DNA of 23,846 nucleotides from Nitrospirota bacterium (GTDB lineage: Bacteria > Nitrospirota > Thermodesulfovibrionia > Thermodesulfovibrionales > JdFR-85), in assembly GCA_013152195.1 (NCBI GenBank), contig JAADGU010000140.1:1-23846 (forward strand), in the 5' to 3' direction. This document shows, in pieces, positions 7,937 to 14,918 of the stretch. The position numbers were made by a program, and so were the translations under genes. Numbering within the stretch: the stretch's first letter is position 1; the number at the start of each line of letters is the position of its first letter. A model generated the notes under the pieces. It worked only from the letters and a program-made list of their open reading frames with translations, ran no database searches and was not told the DNA's origin.

Positions 7937-8445
7937 TGCATCCCCTTGTATCACTTGCCAAAAGGGCTGTGGAGGAGTATGTCAAACACGGGCAGGTTAT
8001 TAACCCGCCACAGGAGCTGACCCCGGAGATGCAGGAAAGGGCCGGGGTATTTGTATCGCTGAAAAAAGACGGTCAACTCAGGGGATGTATAGGCACATTT
8101 GCTCCCACAACGGCAAATGTAGCTCAGGAGATAATCAAGAATGCAATTGCAGCAGCTACCCAGGACCCACGGTTTGCCCCTGTTGACGAAGAGGAACTGG
8201 AAGCACTCACTTACTCGGTTGACGTCCTGTCGGAACCTGAACAGGTAACGGATTTAAGACAGCTTGACCCCAAAAAGTACGGAGTCATCGTCGTTAAAGG
8301 GTTGCAGAAGGGTCTTCTCCTGCCGGACCTTGAGGGGGTTACAACCGTGGATGAGCAGTTGAGGATAGCCAGGATAAAAGCCGGGATCTCTCCTCATGAT
8401 GAGGAGTGCGTGATTTACCGCTTTAAAGTCAAAAGATACCATTGA
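7936..8445 (+). CDS. AMMECR1-domain protein
   Basis: This 169-residue protein is a single AMMECR1 domain. The hallmark LRGCIGT lies near residue 49, preceded by the conserved GVFVSLKKDGQ. Later conserved parts are NAIAAATQDPRFAPV, SVDVLSEPE, KYGVIVV and KGLLLPDLEGV. The family is found in all domains of life. In bacteria it is often linked to MEMO-like and radical SAM proteins, but neither is present here. The biochemical function is not established. The start overlaps the stop of the polyprenyl synthase gene (TAATG), and the end overlaps the TTG start of the next gene, so it belongs to a coupled cluster. Confidence 0.93.
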   Translation: MHPLVSLAKRAVEEYVKHGQVINPPQELTPEMQERAGVFVSLKKDGQLRGCIGTFAPTTANVAQEIIKNAIAAATQDPRFAPVDEEELEALTYSVDVLSEPEQVTDLRQLDPKKYGVIVVKGLQKGLLLPDLEGVTTVDEQLRIARIKAGISPHDEECVIYRFKVKRYH

Positions 8446-8783
8446 ACGAAAAGACCAGACTTGAACAGGAACTTGAGAAGGTTCAGAATAAGGGCAAACA
8501 ATGGAGAGGCATCGTCGCCCTGCTCTTTGTCCTTTTACTGCTCGCAGGCCTGTATATAGTCAAACTCAGGCAACAGCTCTATGATGCCCGGGAGATGAAC
8601 CGGTCGTTAAACCTCAAGACCGATACCCTGAGGCTTGAAATAGAGACATTAAAACTTGATACCGTAAGGTGCTCAGATGCCTTAACTGTTCCGGGAGATG
8701 TGGGAAAAGAGCAACAGGGCCTTAAATTAATCCCGGAGGGCCCTGAAAAAACAATTGGAGAATCGAAGGATCTTCAACCTTAA
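8442..8783 (+). CDS. Small single-pass membrane protein with coiled coil, unknown function
   Basis: No family is recognised. The 113-residue product starts at a TTG (8442-8444) that overlaps the TGA of the AMMECR1 gene. It has a charged cytoplasmic N-terminus, one membrane helix at about residues 24-40 (IVALLFVLLLLAGLYIV) and then a predicted coiled coil from about 42 to 75 with leucine spacing (LRQQLYDAREMNRSLNLK). A polar tail rich in Gly, Pro and Glu follows. The layout resembles small bitopic proteins of envelope assemblies. Its position between AMMECR1 and a J-domain/TPR gene suggests cotranscription, but no role can be assigned. No ATG start fits the same frame near the beginning. Confidence 0.7.
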   Translation: MNEKTRLEQELEKVQNKGKQWRGIVALLFVLLLLAGLYIVKLRQQLYDAREMNRSLNLKTDTLRLEIETLKLDTVRCSDALTVPGDVGKEQQGLKLIPEGPEKTIGESKDLQP

Positions 8784-8804
8784 CTTGTTGAACTTTCAAG
8801 AGAA

Positions 8805-9485
8805 ATGGGCACTGAAGAAACAGATTTTCGCACAGAGGTAAACGGGTTACATGCAAGGCTCGGCAGCCTGAATCCATACGAGTTATTAGGCATCCAGCCG
8901 GGTGCTGATACAGAAACCCTGAAACACAGCTATTACAGAATGGCCCGCAGGTTTCACCCCGACCGTTATTACAGCTCTGCACAGGATGAACTGAGGCATA
9001 AACTAACAGACCTCTTTGAAGCCATAAGCAAGGCATATGAAACCCTAAAGCAAGGCCTTCCCGGCGAGCAGGCCACCTCTGAAACAGACTCGTCAGAAGC
9101 AGAGCCTCCGGCACACCTGAAGGAGTCTCAGGCTGAGGAGCAATACCGGAGAGGCGTCATTGAATACAAGGCAGGGAATTACTGGCAGGCTATCGATGCA
9201 TTTGGATGGGCAACACGGCTGAATCCGAAAAAACCCAAATACTGGAGCCGCCTCTCCCTTGCACTGACAAAGATCCCCGGAAGACTCAAACAGGCTGAAG
9301 AGGCAATTCTTGAGGCAATAAAGCTGGAACCCTTCAAGGCTGACCACCATGCCCACCTCGGATACATATACCTGAAGGCCGGGTTAAAAAAACGTGCAAA
9401 GACACACTTTGAAAAGGCCCTCAAGTTTGACTCCGGAAATAAAGAAGCGTTAAAAGGGCTTGAAGAGCTTGGGTCGCTCAGTTAG
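8805..9485 (+). CDS. J-domain and TPR-repeat protein (DnaJ-like co-chaperone)
   Basis: This 226-residue cytoplasmic protein opens with a J domain at about residues 17-80 (NPYELLGIQPGADTETLKHS), including the HPD tripeptide near residue 51 that stimulates DnaK-type ATPases. After a Glu-rich linker, residues about 105-222 form three TPR-like repeats: EEQYRRGVIEYKAGNYWQAI, then LKQAEEAILEAIKLEPF, then AHLGYIYLKAGLKKRAKTHF. It lacks the Gly/Phe and zinc domains of DnaJ, so it is a class III J protein. The client is unknown. It follows the small membrane coiled-coil gene by 21 bases. Its stop overlaps the stop of the convergent gene on the minus strand. Confidence 0.9.
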   Translation: MGTEETDFRTEVNGLHARLGSLNPYELLGIQPGADTETLKHSYYRMARRFHPDRYYSSAQDELRHKLTDLFEAISKAYETLKQGLPGEQATSETDSSEAEPPAHLKESQAEEQYRRGVIEYKAGNYWQAIDAFGWATRLNPKKPKYWSRLSLALTKIPGRLKQAEEAILEAIKLEPFKADHHAHLGYIYLKAGLKKRAKTHFEKALKFDSGNKEALKGLEELGSLS

Positions 9486-9814
9486 AATTCAGGAAAGACC
9501 TTGATAGTCAGCAGTTCTGAACCGTTAACCTGACAGCTTGCAGCCAGAATTCCACCTTCTATATATTCAAGGTGAAAGTCTCCGTATCCCTGGGCAACAA
9601 GACTTTTTGCATTGGCCGGACATCCCTCTTCACACCCGACAACCCCCTTGACCATCTTTGGAAGCAGACCCTCAAGATTCAAACCTTCCAGTTGCAGACC
9701 CTTTTTATCCGCAAAATCCCTTATCTGCGCAATCACCCCGGCTGTATCCATATGAAAGGGGTTTTCTACAGTTATTGAAAGGGATTCTCCCTCAATAGTG
9801 ACTTCTATATCCAT
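9482..9814 (-). CDS. Conserved-looking hypothetical protein with a CxxxC motif
   Basis: No family is recognised. The 110-residue product is mostly beta and soluble. Near residues 60-65 it has VGCEEGCPANAKSLV, a CxxxC pair followed by a helix, then a strand-rich YIEGGILAASCQV with a third cysteine. The cysteines could bind metal or form a disulfide; this is inference. The ATG shares one base with the TAA of the GroES-like gene and is preceded by AGGAGGG three bases upstream, so it is translated with that operon. Its stop is convergent with, and overlaps, the stop of the J-domain/TPR gene. Confidence 0.78.
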   Translation of the reverse strand: MDIEVTIEGESLSITVENPFHMDTAGVIAQIRDFADKKGLQLEGLNLEGLLPKMVKGVVGCEEGCPANAKSLVAQGYGDFHLEYIEGGILAASCQVNGSELLTIKVFPEF

Positions 9815-10131
9815 TATCCCTCCTTGACTCCAAGTATATTCCTTTCCCTTACAAGGATTAGCTCCTCTCCATCCAGCGTTATCTCATTAGCTGCCCATGG
9901 CTCATAGATGACCCTCTGTCCAATCTTCACCTCTGTGGCAACAAACCTTGTCTGCCCTTTCTCAGCAGCATTGTCATCCCTCTGTTCCTCGTAGTACCCC
10001 GGGCCCACTGCAATAACAACCCCCTCTCTTGGTCTCTCTTTCACAGTGTCAGGGATTATGATTCCTGCCGGGGTCTTTTCTTCTTTTTCGACCCTGAGCA
10101 ATACCCAGTCATGAAGTGGCTTCAGCTTCAT
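9814..10131 (-). CDS. GroES-family co-chaperonin, not linked to groEL
   Basis: GroES caps the GroEL folding chamber. The chosen ATG (10129-10131) has GGGAGGTG four bases upstream and gives 105 residues starting MKLKPLHDWVLLRV, the usual GroES N-terminus. A longer in-frame ATG at 10174-10176 overlaps the purC stop (TGATG) and adds 15 residues, but has no Shine-Dalgarno. The mobile-loop region TPAGIIIPDTVKERP and the following REGVVIAVGPG match the family. IGQRVIYEPWAANEITLDGE and ERNILGV match the end. A segment YYEEQRDDNAAEKGQTRF lengthens the middle. No groEL lies beside it, and it sits behind purC. It may be a second, divergent GroES rather than the housekeeping copy. Confidence 0.88.
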   Translation of the reverse strand: MKLKPLHDWVLLRVEKEEKTPAGIIIPDTVKERPREGVVIAVGPGYYEEQRDDNAAEKGQTRFVATEVKIGQRVIYEPWAANEITLDGEELILVRERNILGVKEG

Positions 10132-10175
10132 AGGCACCTCCCGTGTTTGTAATAAACCTTCTTCCCTGCCCTTCA

Positions 10176-11222
10176 TCAGGCAACGGTCATCCTGTTGGAA
10201 AGTACGTCCTTTATCTCCCTCAGTATCTCCTCAACAGGGGGTATATCCTTAAACCACTCCCTGCCGGTTATCTCATTTGTGCACGCAGCATATACCATTG
10301 AGATTAAGGCCCGAAGCCTTTCAGGGAGGGGCTTGGGACTCTCCTTAACGAGTTCCTTCCATCTCATCCTGTCCTTTTCCTTGGCCTCTTCAACAGCATG
10401 GTACCACGGTGTATTCCGGTAATAAATCCTTGCAATCTCCTTGCTTACGGGAATCCCCTTGTATGTAAACCTGCACTCATCAAGGGTGCCAAGGACATCG
10501 ACCAGCATCAGTCTTCTTTCAGGGTCAAAACCAAGCTCTATCTTTCCATCTTCATTTTTAAGCCCAATTCTTGAAAACTCATCGGTAATCATCCTGTTCA
10601 CAAACAGGGCAACCTCTTTTATCTCATTGAGCTCTCTCTCCGACAGTCCCGCAATGCGCCTGGCCTCTTCCCAGGTAAGATAACGGTCGGTAATCTCCAG
10701 TTTGGTGGATACATCAAGGATGGGCTCCTTCAGTTCCTCTCCAGGGACCGGCATCTCTTCTAAACCAAAATCCTCAGGCCTCACCTCTCCGCTCCCCAGA
10801 CGTTTAAGTATACTGCTTCCCTCAGGAATGGAGTTTCTGTAGATAATCTCAAGCGGGATAAGGAAGTTGCCCCTCTGCCCCTCATAGCATGAATAGTCAT
10901 ATCCGCCTTCACGGAACTCTGGTCTCAAGACCCTGAGCAGCCTTATCTCCATTGTGGTTGAGGGTCTCTGCAGTTCAAAGAGCGGTTTGCTCCTGTTGTC
11001 CTCGACAAGTCCGAGGTAATGGGTCTTTATCCCCGTATCTTCCAGTTTTTCAAAGAAAAAAGAGCTTAACAGGGCAATGGATGCCCCTTTGTCCGGAATA
11101 AGATCCGGCATTTCGCCCCAGTCAAAGATAGAGTATCTGTCTGAGAAGTGAAACCTGCCGATCCCGGGCACGTCCCCTTCCGGGGTTTTTATAATTTCAA
11201 GGTCCTTAACACTACCCACCAC
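10176..11222 (-). CDS. purC: SAICAR synthetase, archaeal-type long form
   Basis: PurC joins CAIR and aspartate using ATP to make SAICAR in de novo purine synthesis. The 348 residues are much longer than the roughly 240-residue bacterial enzyme. The N-terminus (GSVKDLEI, then GRFHFSDRYSIFDWGEMPD and KGASIALLSSFFFE) matches the archaeal PurC pattern. Further motifs are THYLGLVE, VLRPEF, the substrate region IPLEIIYRNSIPEGSS and LVDVLGTLDECRF. Two GTG codons in a row could start it. The second (11217-11219) lies six bases from AGGAGG and is the better spaced. purE is 38 bases upstream and the GroES-like gene follows, so purE-purC-groES form one operon. Archaeal-type sequence in a bacterial context suggests ancient transfer; this is inference. 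Confidence 0.93.
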   Translation of the reverse strand: MVGSVKDLEIIKTPEGDVPGIGRFHFSDRYSIFDWGEMPDLIPDKGASIALLSSFFFEKLEDTGIKTHYLGLVEDNRSKPLFELQRPSTTMEIRLLRVLRPEFREGGYDYSCYEGQRGNFLIPLEIIYRNSIPEGSSILKRLGSGEVRPEDFGLEEMPVPGEELKEPILDVSTKLEITDRYLTWEEARRIAGLSERELNEIKEVALFVNRMITDEFSRIGLKNEDGKIELGFDPERRLMLVDVLGTLDECRFTYKGIPVSKEIARIYYRNTPWYHAVEEAKEKDRMRWKELVKESPKPLPERLRALISMVYAACTNEITGREWFKDIPPVEEILREIKDVLSNRMTVA

Positions 11223-11260
11223 TTACCTCCTCATCATCCCTTTCTATCCGCTCTCTTGCC

Positions 11261-11686
11261 TCAGCCTGATATTTTTTTTACCCTCTCCTGTATTTCCGGC
11301 TCACTATGGCCCAGAATCTTTGCCGCGGCAAGGGCCGCTCCCTCAGGGTCGAGGACCACAAGCGGTGCCACTGCTGAGGGCATCCTGAGGCTCGAGAAGA
11401 TATCTGCCCCTGCAAAGCTGTCGCTGTACGGGGGACAGGCAATAACAGGACAGTGTGTCTGGGCATCGGCAAATCCGCTCAGTGCATTGCTCCTGCCTGC
11501 AACCGTGATAAAGACAACGCCCTCTTTCTCATACTCCTTTATAATCTCATAACAACGCATCGGTGCCTTATGCGCGGATGCAATCCTCAGGACTGCCACG
11601 ACCCCCAGGCCCTGAAGCGCAGAGGCAATCCTCTCCGACCATTTAAGGTCGCTTTTAGACCCCATTATGATTACTGCTTTTTTCAA
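11261..11686 (-). CDS. purE: Class II PurE, AIR carboxylase (CO2-using type)
   Basis: PurE makes CAIR for purine synthesis. Class I PurE uses N5-CAIR made by PurK; class II uses AIR and CO2 directly, as in animals. Residues here match class II: SAHK (37-40, where class I has SAHRT), AGRSN (63-67, where class I has AGGAAHLPG), then CPVIACPP, SSLRMPS and LDPEGAALAAAKIL. The 141-residue length suits a stand-alone PurE. The start is TTG (11684-11686) with AGGAGG five bases away. It heads the purE-purC operon, mirroring the fused animal PurC-PurE protein. A promoter should lie in 11687-11994 but none was clear on this strand. Confidence 0.92.
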   Translation of the reverse strand: MKKAVIIMGSKSDLKWSERIASALQGLGVVAVLRIASAHKAPMRCYEIIKEYEKEGVVFITVAGRSNALSGFADAQTHCPVIACPPYSDSFAGADIFSSLRMPSAVAPLVVLDPEGAALAAAKILGHSEPEIQERVKKISG

Positions 11687-11994
11687 TATCCTGCCTCCTG
11701 AGTATATGCGGTCAAGGTCTCTCTTTTCTTTGACTCGGAGAATGCAGCCCGGACCACTTTTTTACTGCCTGCGATTGGATATTATAACCGATTTTCACCA
11801 AAAAATAGCATCCTTTCATCTACGACATATTCTCCCGGACAATACCGCCAGAAAAACCTGCAATTTAAGAAAAGGGGGCTTGGCAGAGAGTTTAAAGGGG
11901 TTTGAGGCTGTGTCTCTCCCTTTAAACCTCACCTGCTATAATAAACATGATTAAAATCATACTTATAGAAAGCCGGGGAATATAAAATAGAATA
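11687..11994. promoter_or_regulatory. 308-base divergent intergenic region with inverted repeats and a -10 box
   Basis: This separates purE (minus) from the NapH-like gene (plus). It holds a perfect 10-bp inverted repeat, GTTTAAAGGG at 11890-11899 and CCCTTTAAAC at 11918-11927, with an 18-base loop. A consensus TATAAT follows at 11937-11942 on plus, placing the repeat over the -35 region, where no good -35 hexamer is seen. A second palindrome, ATGATTAAAATCAT (11947-11960), contains TGAT-N4-ATCA, the core of an FNR/CRP-type site, near the expected transcript start. No gene was seen here. Confidence 0.5.
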
Positions 11995-13029
11995 GTGACT
12001 ACAGAGGACAGACAAGGCCCCACTTCAAGGACTTTCCGCGGCAGGCCCTACCTGAGGGTTCTGCGGTATCTGATACAGTGGAGTGTGGTTGTTATCGTAA
12101 TACACGGTGGAATCAGCCTTTACGGCTTTCTAAAATATCTTCAGGGCGGGAAACTGCCCCTTATTGAAAAACCACTCTCTGTTGAAGGATTTATGCCTAT
12201 CGGGGCGTTTATGGCACTGAAGCTCTGGATAGCTGAAGGCCTGTTTGACCCTGTTCACCCGGCAGCCCTTGTCATATTCATATCTGCAATCCTCACGGCC
12301 CTGTTTTTAAAAAAGGGTTTTTGCGGATGGATATGCCCGGTGGGTACAATTTCTGAACTTACCTACAAGACCGGCAGCAGAGTATTTGGAAGGAATTTTT
12401 CACTGCCAAAGTATATCGATTATCCCCTGAGGTCAATAAAGTATCTGCTGATGGCTTTTTTTCTCTATGTAATCCTTTTAAAGATGTCACCTGAATCCAT
12501 CCGGGCCTTCCTCTTTACTCCTTACTGGATGGTGGCGGATTTAAAACTCCTGATATTCTTTACAGAGATGTCCTTAACAACCATCACCGTGCTCTTATTT
12601 CTCCTGGTTGCCTCCCTCCTGGTCAAAAATTTCTGGTGCCGCTTTCTCTGCCCCTACGGCGCCCTGCTTGGACTTTTGAGTATTGTAAGTCCTGTCAAGG
12701 TGACAAGAGACCCCTCAAGGTGCATCCACTGTCACAGGTGTACAACGAACTGTCCGGCCCTTTTACCCGTTGAGGAGAGGCAACGGCTTTATTCTCCCGA
12801 GTGCACCGGGTGCCTCACCTGCGTAAGCCATTGCCCGGCCCAGGGGGCACTTGACCTCGCCCTCCCGGGGAAGAGGTGGATAAACCCCGTTATTTACATC
12901 CTGCTCATCATCACACTCTTTTGGGGTGGTATCATGATTGCAAAGGCAGCAGGATACTGGAAGTCAAACGTCACATATGAGCAATATAAAAAGATTGTTC
13001 CACACCTGAAGGAACTCGAGCATCCTTAG
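11995..13029 (+). CDS. NapH/RdxA-like membrane polyferredoxin
   Basis: This 344-residue protein has about five membrane helices and four cysteine clusters. CGWICPVG (near residue 109) and CRFLCPYG (near 215) are the CxxxCP motifs of the NapH/RdxA/FixG family at membrane edges. CIHCHRCTTNCP (about 242-253) and CTGCLTCVSHCP (about 271-282) are two classical 4Fe-4S ferredoxin motifs. Such proteins pass electrons from quinol to a periplasmic or cytoplasmic partner, as in nitrate reduction or flavin-based and organohalide systems. No NapG, NosR or reductase lies next to it, so its partner is unknown. The start is GTG with a weak Shine-Dalgarno. It is preceded by a possible regulated promoter with FNR-like palindrome, which suits anaerobic use. 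Confidence 0.9.
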   Translation: MTTEDRQGPTSRTFRGRPYLRVLRYLIQWSVVVIVIHGGISLYGFLKYLQGGKLPLIEKPLSVEGFMPIGAFMALKLWIAEGLFDPVHPAALVIFISAILTALFLKKGFCGWICPVGTISELTYKTGSRVFGRNFSLPKYIDYPLRSIKYLLMAFFLYVILLKMSPESIRAFLFTPYWMVADLKLLIFFTEMSLTTITVLLFLLVASLLVKNFWCRFLCPYGALLGLLSIVSPVKVTRDPSRCIHCHRCTTNCPALLPVEERQRLYSPECTGCLTCVSHCPAQGALDLALPGKRWINPVIYILLIITLFWGGIMIAKAAGYWKSNVTYEQYKKIVPHLKELEHP

Positions 13030-13046
13030 ACGACTTACAGGCCTGA

Positions 13047-13388
13047 CTAACCAATAAGCTTGTTCAGTCTTGCCTTCTGTTTCTCCAACGTCTTCTGTCC
13101 CTCTTCAATGGTCCTGAGAACGCTCTCCTTCATATCCTCGGTCATGTCCTTGCCTCTGGATATTATTTCAGATGTCCTTTCATTGACATCCTCGATAAAA
13201 CCACCTATTGTCTCAATCGTCTCCTCAGCCACTTCCCCTGCCTCTCTTTTGAACTTCTTTGCCGTCTTTGAAATGTCACGTCTTGTCTTTCTGCCTTCCT
13301 GCGGTGCATACAGGAGCGCAATTAAGGAACCAATAAGCCCCCCGACAAGAAATGCCCCTGTCACTTTTGCCAAATCATCCCTTTCCAT
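13047..13388 (-). CDS. YtxH-family small protein
   Basis: The 113-residue product has one hydrophobic N-terminal helix (about 9-26, VTGAFLVGGLIGSLIALL) followed directly by YAPQEGRKTRRDI, the signature of YtxH proteins (LLFAPKSGKETR-like). The rest is a long charged amphipathic helix or coiled coil, rich in Lys and Glu. YtxH proteins are small stress-associated bacterial proteins of unclear biochemistry. A strong AAGGAGGG lies six bases before the ATG. It ends 17 bases from the end of the convergent NapH-like gene and lies downstream of the PagL-like gene on the same strand. Confidence 0.88.
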   Translation of the reverse strand: MERDDLAKVTGAFLVGGLIGSLIALLYAPQEGRKTRRDISKTAKKFKREAGEVAEETIETIGGFIEDVNERTSEIISRGKDMTEDMKESVLRTIEEGQKTLEKQKARLNKLIG

Positions 13389-13432
13389 TCAACCCTCCTT
13401 TTACCTCTCAGTATGGATAAATATATAGCTAT

Positions 13433-14026
13433 TTAAAATTTAAACAGGTCTGTAGAATCAAATTCATAGCTTATACCAAAGGAAAAGACATCTTCTCCAT
13501 AGTTATCCGCAACACAGGCCTTGTTCGTCAGGCCCCCGTTTGATAGATGCGTATAGGCAAGATATGGAAGCCAGCTCCCCACCCTCCAACCCGTCTTTGC
13601 CCTGAAGAGGAAGTTGGTGTTAGAGCCGAGCCTGGGGCACTCTCCCTCTTCTATATTCATTCCCCCCCTGTGCACATAAGCCACCCCAACGCCCCCGGCT
13701 ATTACAGCATTGCCAAATCTGGCCTCTGCTCCAATATTCCCTCCGACCCAGCCAGCACCATCGAAAATCCCTCCGAGAAGTTCGGTATGCAGCCATTTTA
13801 CATGATTCCGGACTGGCTGACCACGAACCCCGACAATCCAGATATCCTCTGACCTGGCAAATGCAGGGCTCCACGGAGAATCCCCGTTACTCAGAAGATC
13901 CCCCCTGCCATACTCGGCAAAGGCCTCCATTGCAGATACTTCCTTCGCAAAACAGACCAGGGCAATAACAAGAAAAAAGGAACAAAAGAGAACCCTTGCA
14001 AGTTCTTTCGAGGCTTTTCTATCCAT
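13433..14026 (-). CDS. PagL-like lipid A 3-O-deacylase (acyloxyacyl hydrolase family)
   Basis: PagL is an outer-membrane beta-barrel esterase that removes the 3-position acyl chain of lipid A. The 197-residue product starts with a signal peptide (about 1-32, hydrophobic LFCSFFLVIALVCFA, cleavage after VSA). Alternating-residue strands follow. The active-site pattern HxS is seen in YLAYTHLSNGGL near residue 160, and an acidic residue follows in DNYGED, where the family has its catalytic Glu. The final residue is Phe, as in many barrels. Upstream of ATG is AAGGGGAT. The exact third catalytic residue is unsure. An SGNH hydrolase gene lies just upstream in the same direction. Confidence 0.78.
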   Translation of the reverse strand: MDRKASKELARVLFCSFFLVIALVCFAKEVSAMEAFAEYGRGDLLSNGDSPWSPAFARSEDIWIVGVRGQPVRNHVKWLHTELLGGIFDGAGWVGGNIGAEARFGNAVIAGGVGVAYVHRGGMNIEEGECPRLGSNTNFLFRAKTGWRVGSWLPYLAYTHLSNGGLTNKACVADNYGEDVFSFGISYEFDSTDLFKF

Positions 14027-14046
14027 ATCCCCTTTTTACATGAACG

Positions 14047-14589
14047 CTATTTGTTCACCATCTTCTCCAGAACCCCTGTCCATACTGAATAACCTTTATC
14101 ACTCAGGTGTACTCCATCTTCAAGGAAATAATCCTTTACTGCTTTACCCTCCTGATCTGTAAAGAGGCGGTAAATGTCCAGGAACCCGGCCCCTGTTTTC
14201 CCGGTCATCTCCTTGATGGATTGGTTTACACGTTGAATGTCTTCACCTGCTATCCATTCCAGCATGATGGGCAGAATGCTGTGAACATAGATAACGGCTT
14301 TCGGGTAAGCTGCAGATAACTTCTCTATAATTTCCCTGTAAGCATCCAGGAAATCATATTCTTCCATGGCCACATTGTTTGTCCCTGTCATGATAAAAAT
14401 AAGGTCAGCATGCGGATATTCCCTTATAATCCCGTTAATCCTTGAAAGGAGCCCCTCCACGGTCTCTCCAGGCACACCAAGGCTTGCAACCCTGTGATCC
14501 GGGAACCTGGCCTGCCAGTCGAAAAAATTTATAAGCGAATGTCCTAAAAACAGGATATCCTTTGAATGCATATTTTTATGTAGGGCCAT
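14047..14589 (-). CDS. SGNH/GDSL-family hydrolase
   Basis: A 180-residue esterase or lipase-like protein with no signal peptide, so probably cytoplasmic. The four SGNH blocks are visible: block I FLGHSLI (near residue 15) with the nucleophile Ser in GHSL instead of GDSL; the block II glycine near SLGVPGETV; the block III Asn in TGTNNVA; and the block V Asp and His in DGVHLSDKGY. The substrate (acyl, sugar acetyl or platelet-activating-factor-like esters) cannot be told. Start ATG at 14587-14589 lacks a clear Shine-Dalgarno; Met7 is an alternative. It ends 20 bases before the PagL-like gene. tRNA-Phe lies upstream on the same strand. Confidence 0.88.
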   Translation of the reverse strand: MALHKNMHSKDILFLGHSLINFFDWQARFPDHRVASLGVPGETVEGLLSRINGIIREYPHADLIFIMTGTNNVAMEEYDFLDAYREIIEKLSAAYPKAVIYVHSILPIMLEWIAGEDIQRVNQSIKEMTGKTGAGFLDIYRLFTDQEGKAVKDYFLEDGVHLSDKGYSVWTGVLEKMVNK

Positions 14590-14682
14590 TTATTGTCTGG
14601 TTGCGGAGGGTTATGATCTGTGAAAATCTGTGTCACTGATTCTGATTATCCTGGTAATTGCCTTGTCTGCGCCTTTTTATGG

Positions 14683-14758
14683 TGGTGGGCAGGGACGGAA
14701 TCGAACCGCCGACACGAGGCTTTTCAGGCCTCTGCTCTACCGACTGAGCTACCTGCCC
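14683..14758 (-). tRNA. tRNA-Phe (anticodon GAA)
   Basis: A 76-base cloverleaf on the minus strand: acceptor GGGCAGG pairing with CCTGCCC, D-arm GCTC with GAGC, anticodon stem GAGGC with GCCTC around the loop CTGAAAA, and a TTCGATT T-loop. The 3' CCA is encoded (14683-14685). The anticodon GAA decodes Phe. Confidence 0.97.
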
Positions 14759-14821
14759 TCCATTGTGAAACAAAAACTAAAAACAGAGAGTCTTGCCATA
14801 GAGTCGGTGTCTAAACCCTCT

Positions 14822-14850
14822 TTGATATAAATAAAAGTGAAAATTATGAT
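14822..14850 (+). promoter_or_regulatory. Sigma-70-like promoter for lnt
   Basis: TTGATA (14822-14827) and TATGAT (14845-14850) are separated by exactly 17 bases. The predicted transcript start, near 14857, lies about 60 bases before the lnt start codon. Confidence 0.6.
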
Positions 14851-14875
14851 AAAATATTTAATCTGAAAAAGGCAA
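14846..14875 (-). promoter_or_regulatory. Possible promoter for tRNA-Phe, overlapping the lnt promoter
   Basis: On minus, TTGCCT (14870-14875) and TATCAT (14846-14851) are 18 bases apart. Its -10 box overlaps the -10 of the plus-strand promoter, so the two would face each other. The leader to the tRNA would be about 80 bases. Confidence 0.4.
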
Positions 14876-14918
14876 TTAACCATAGTTATCTTCAACATAA
14901 AAAGAGGAACATAACAGT

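Noticed and set aside
12996..13003. TGTTCCAC half-site resembling parS inside the NapH-like gene
   Set aside because: Only one arm of the palindrome is present; the other side does not match. A second half-site, GTGGAACA at 21303-21310 in gyrB, fails in the same way.
14620..14830. Plus-strand open frames across the tRNA gene
   Set aside because: They run antisense through tRNA-Phe, and the peptide TESNRRHEAF-type sequence is a known artefact of translating tRNA genes.
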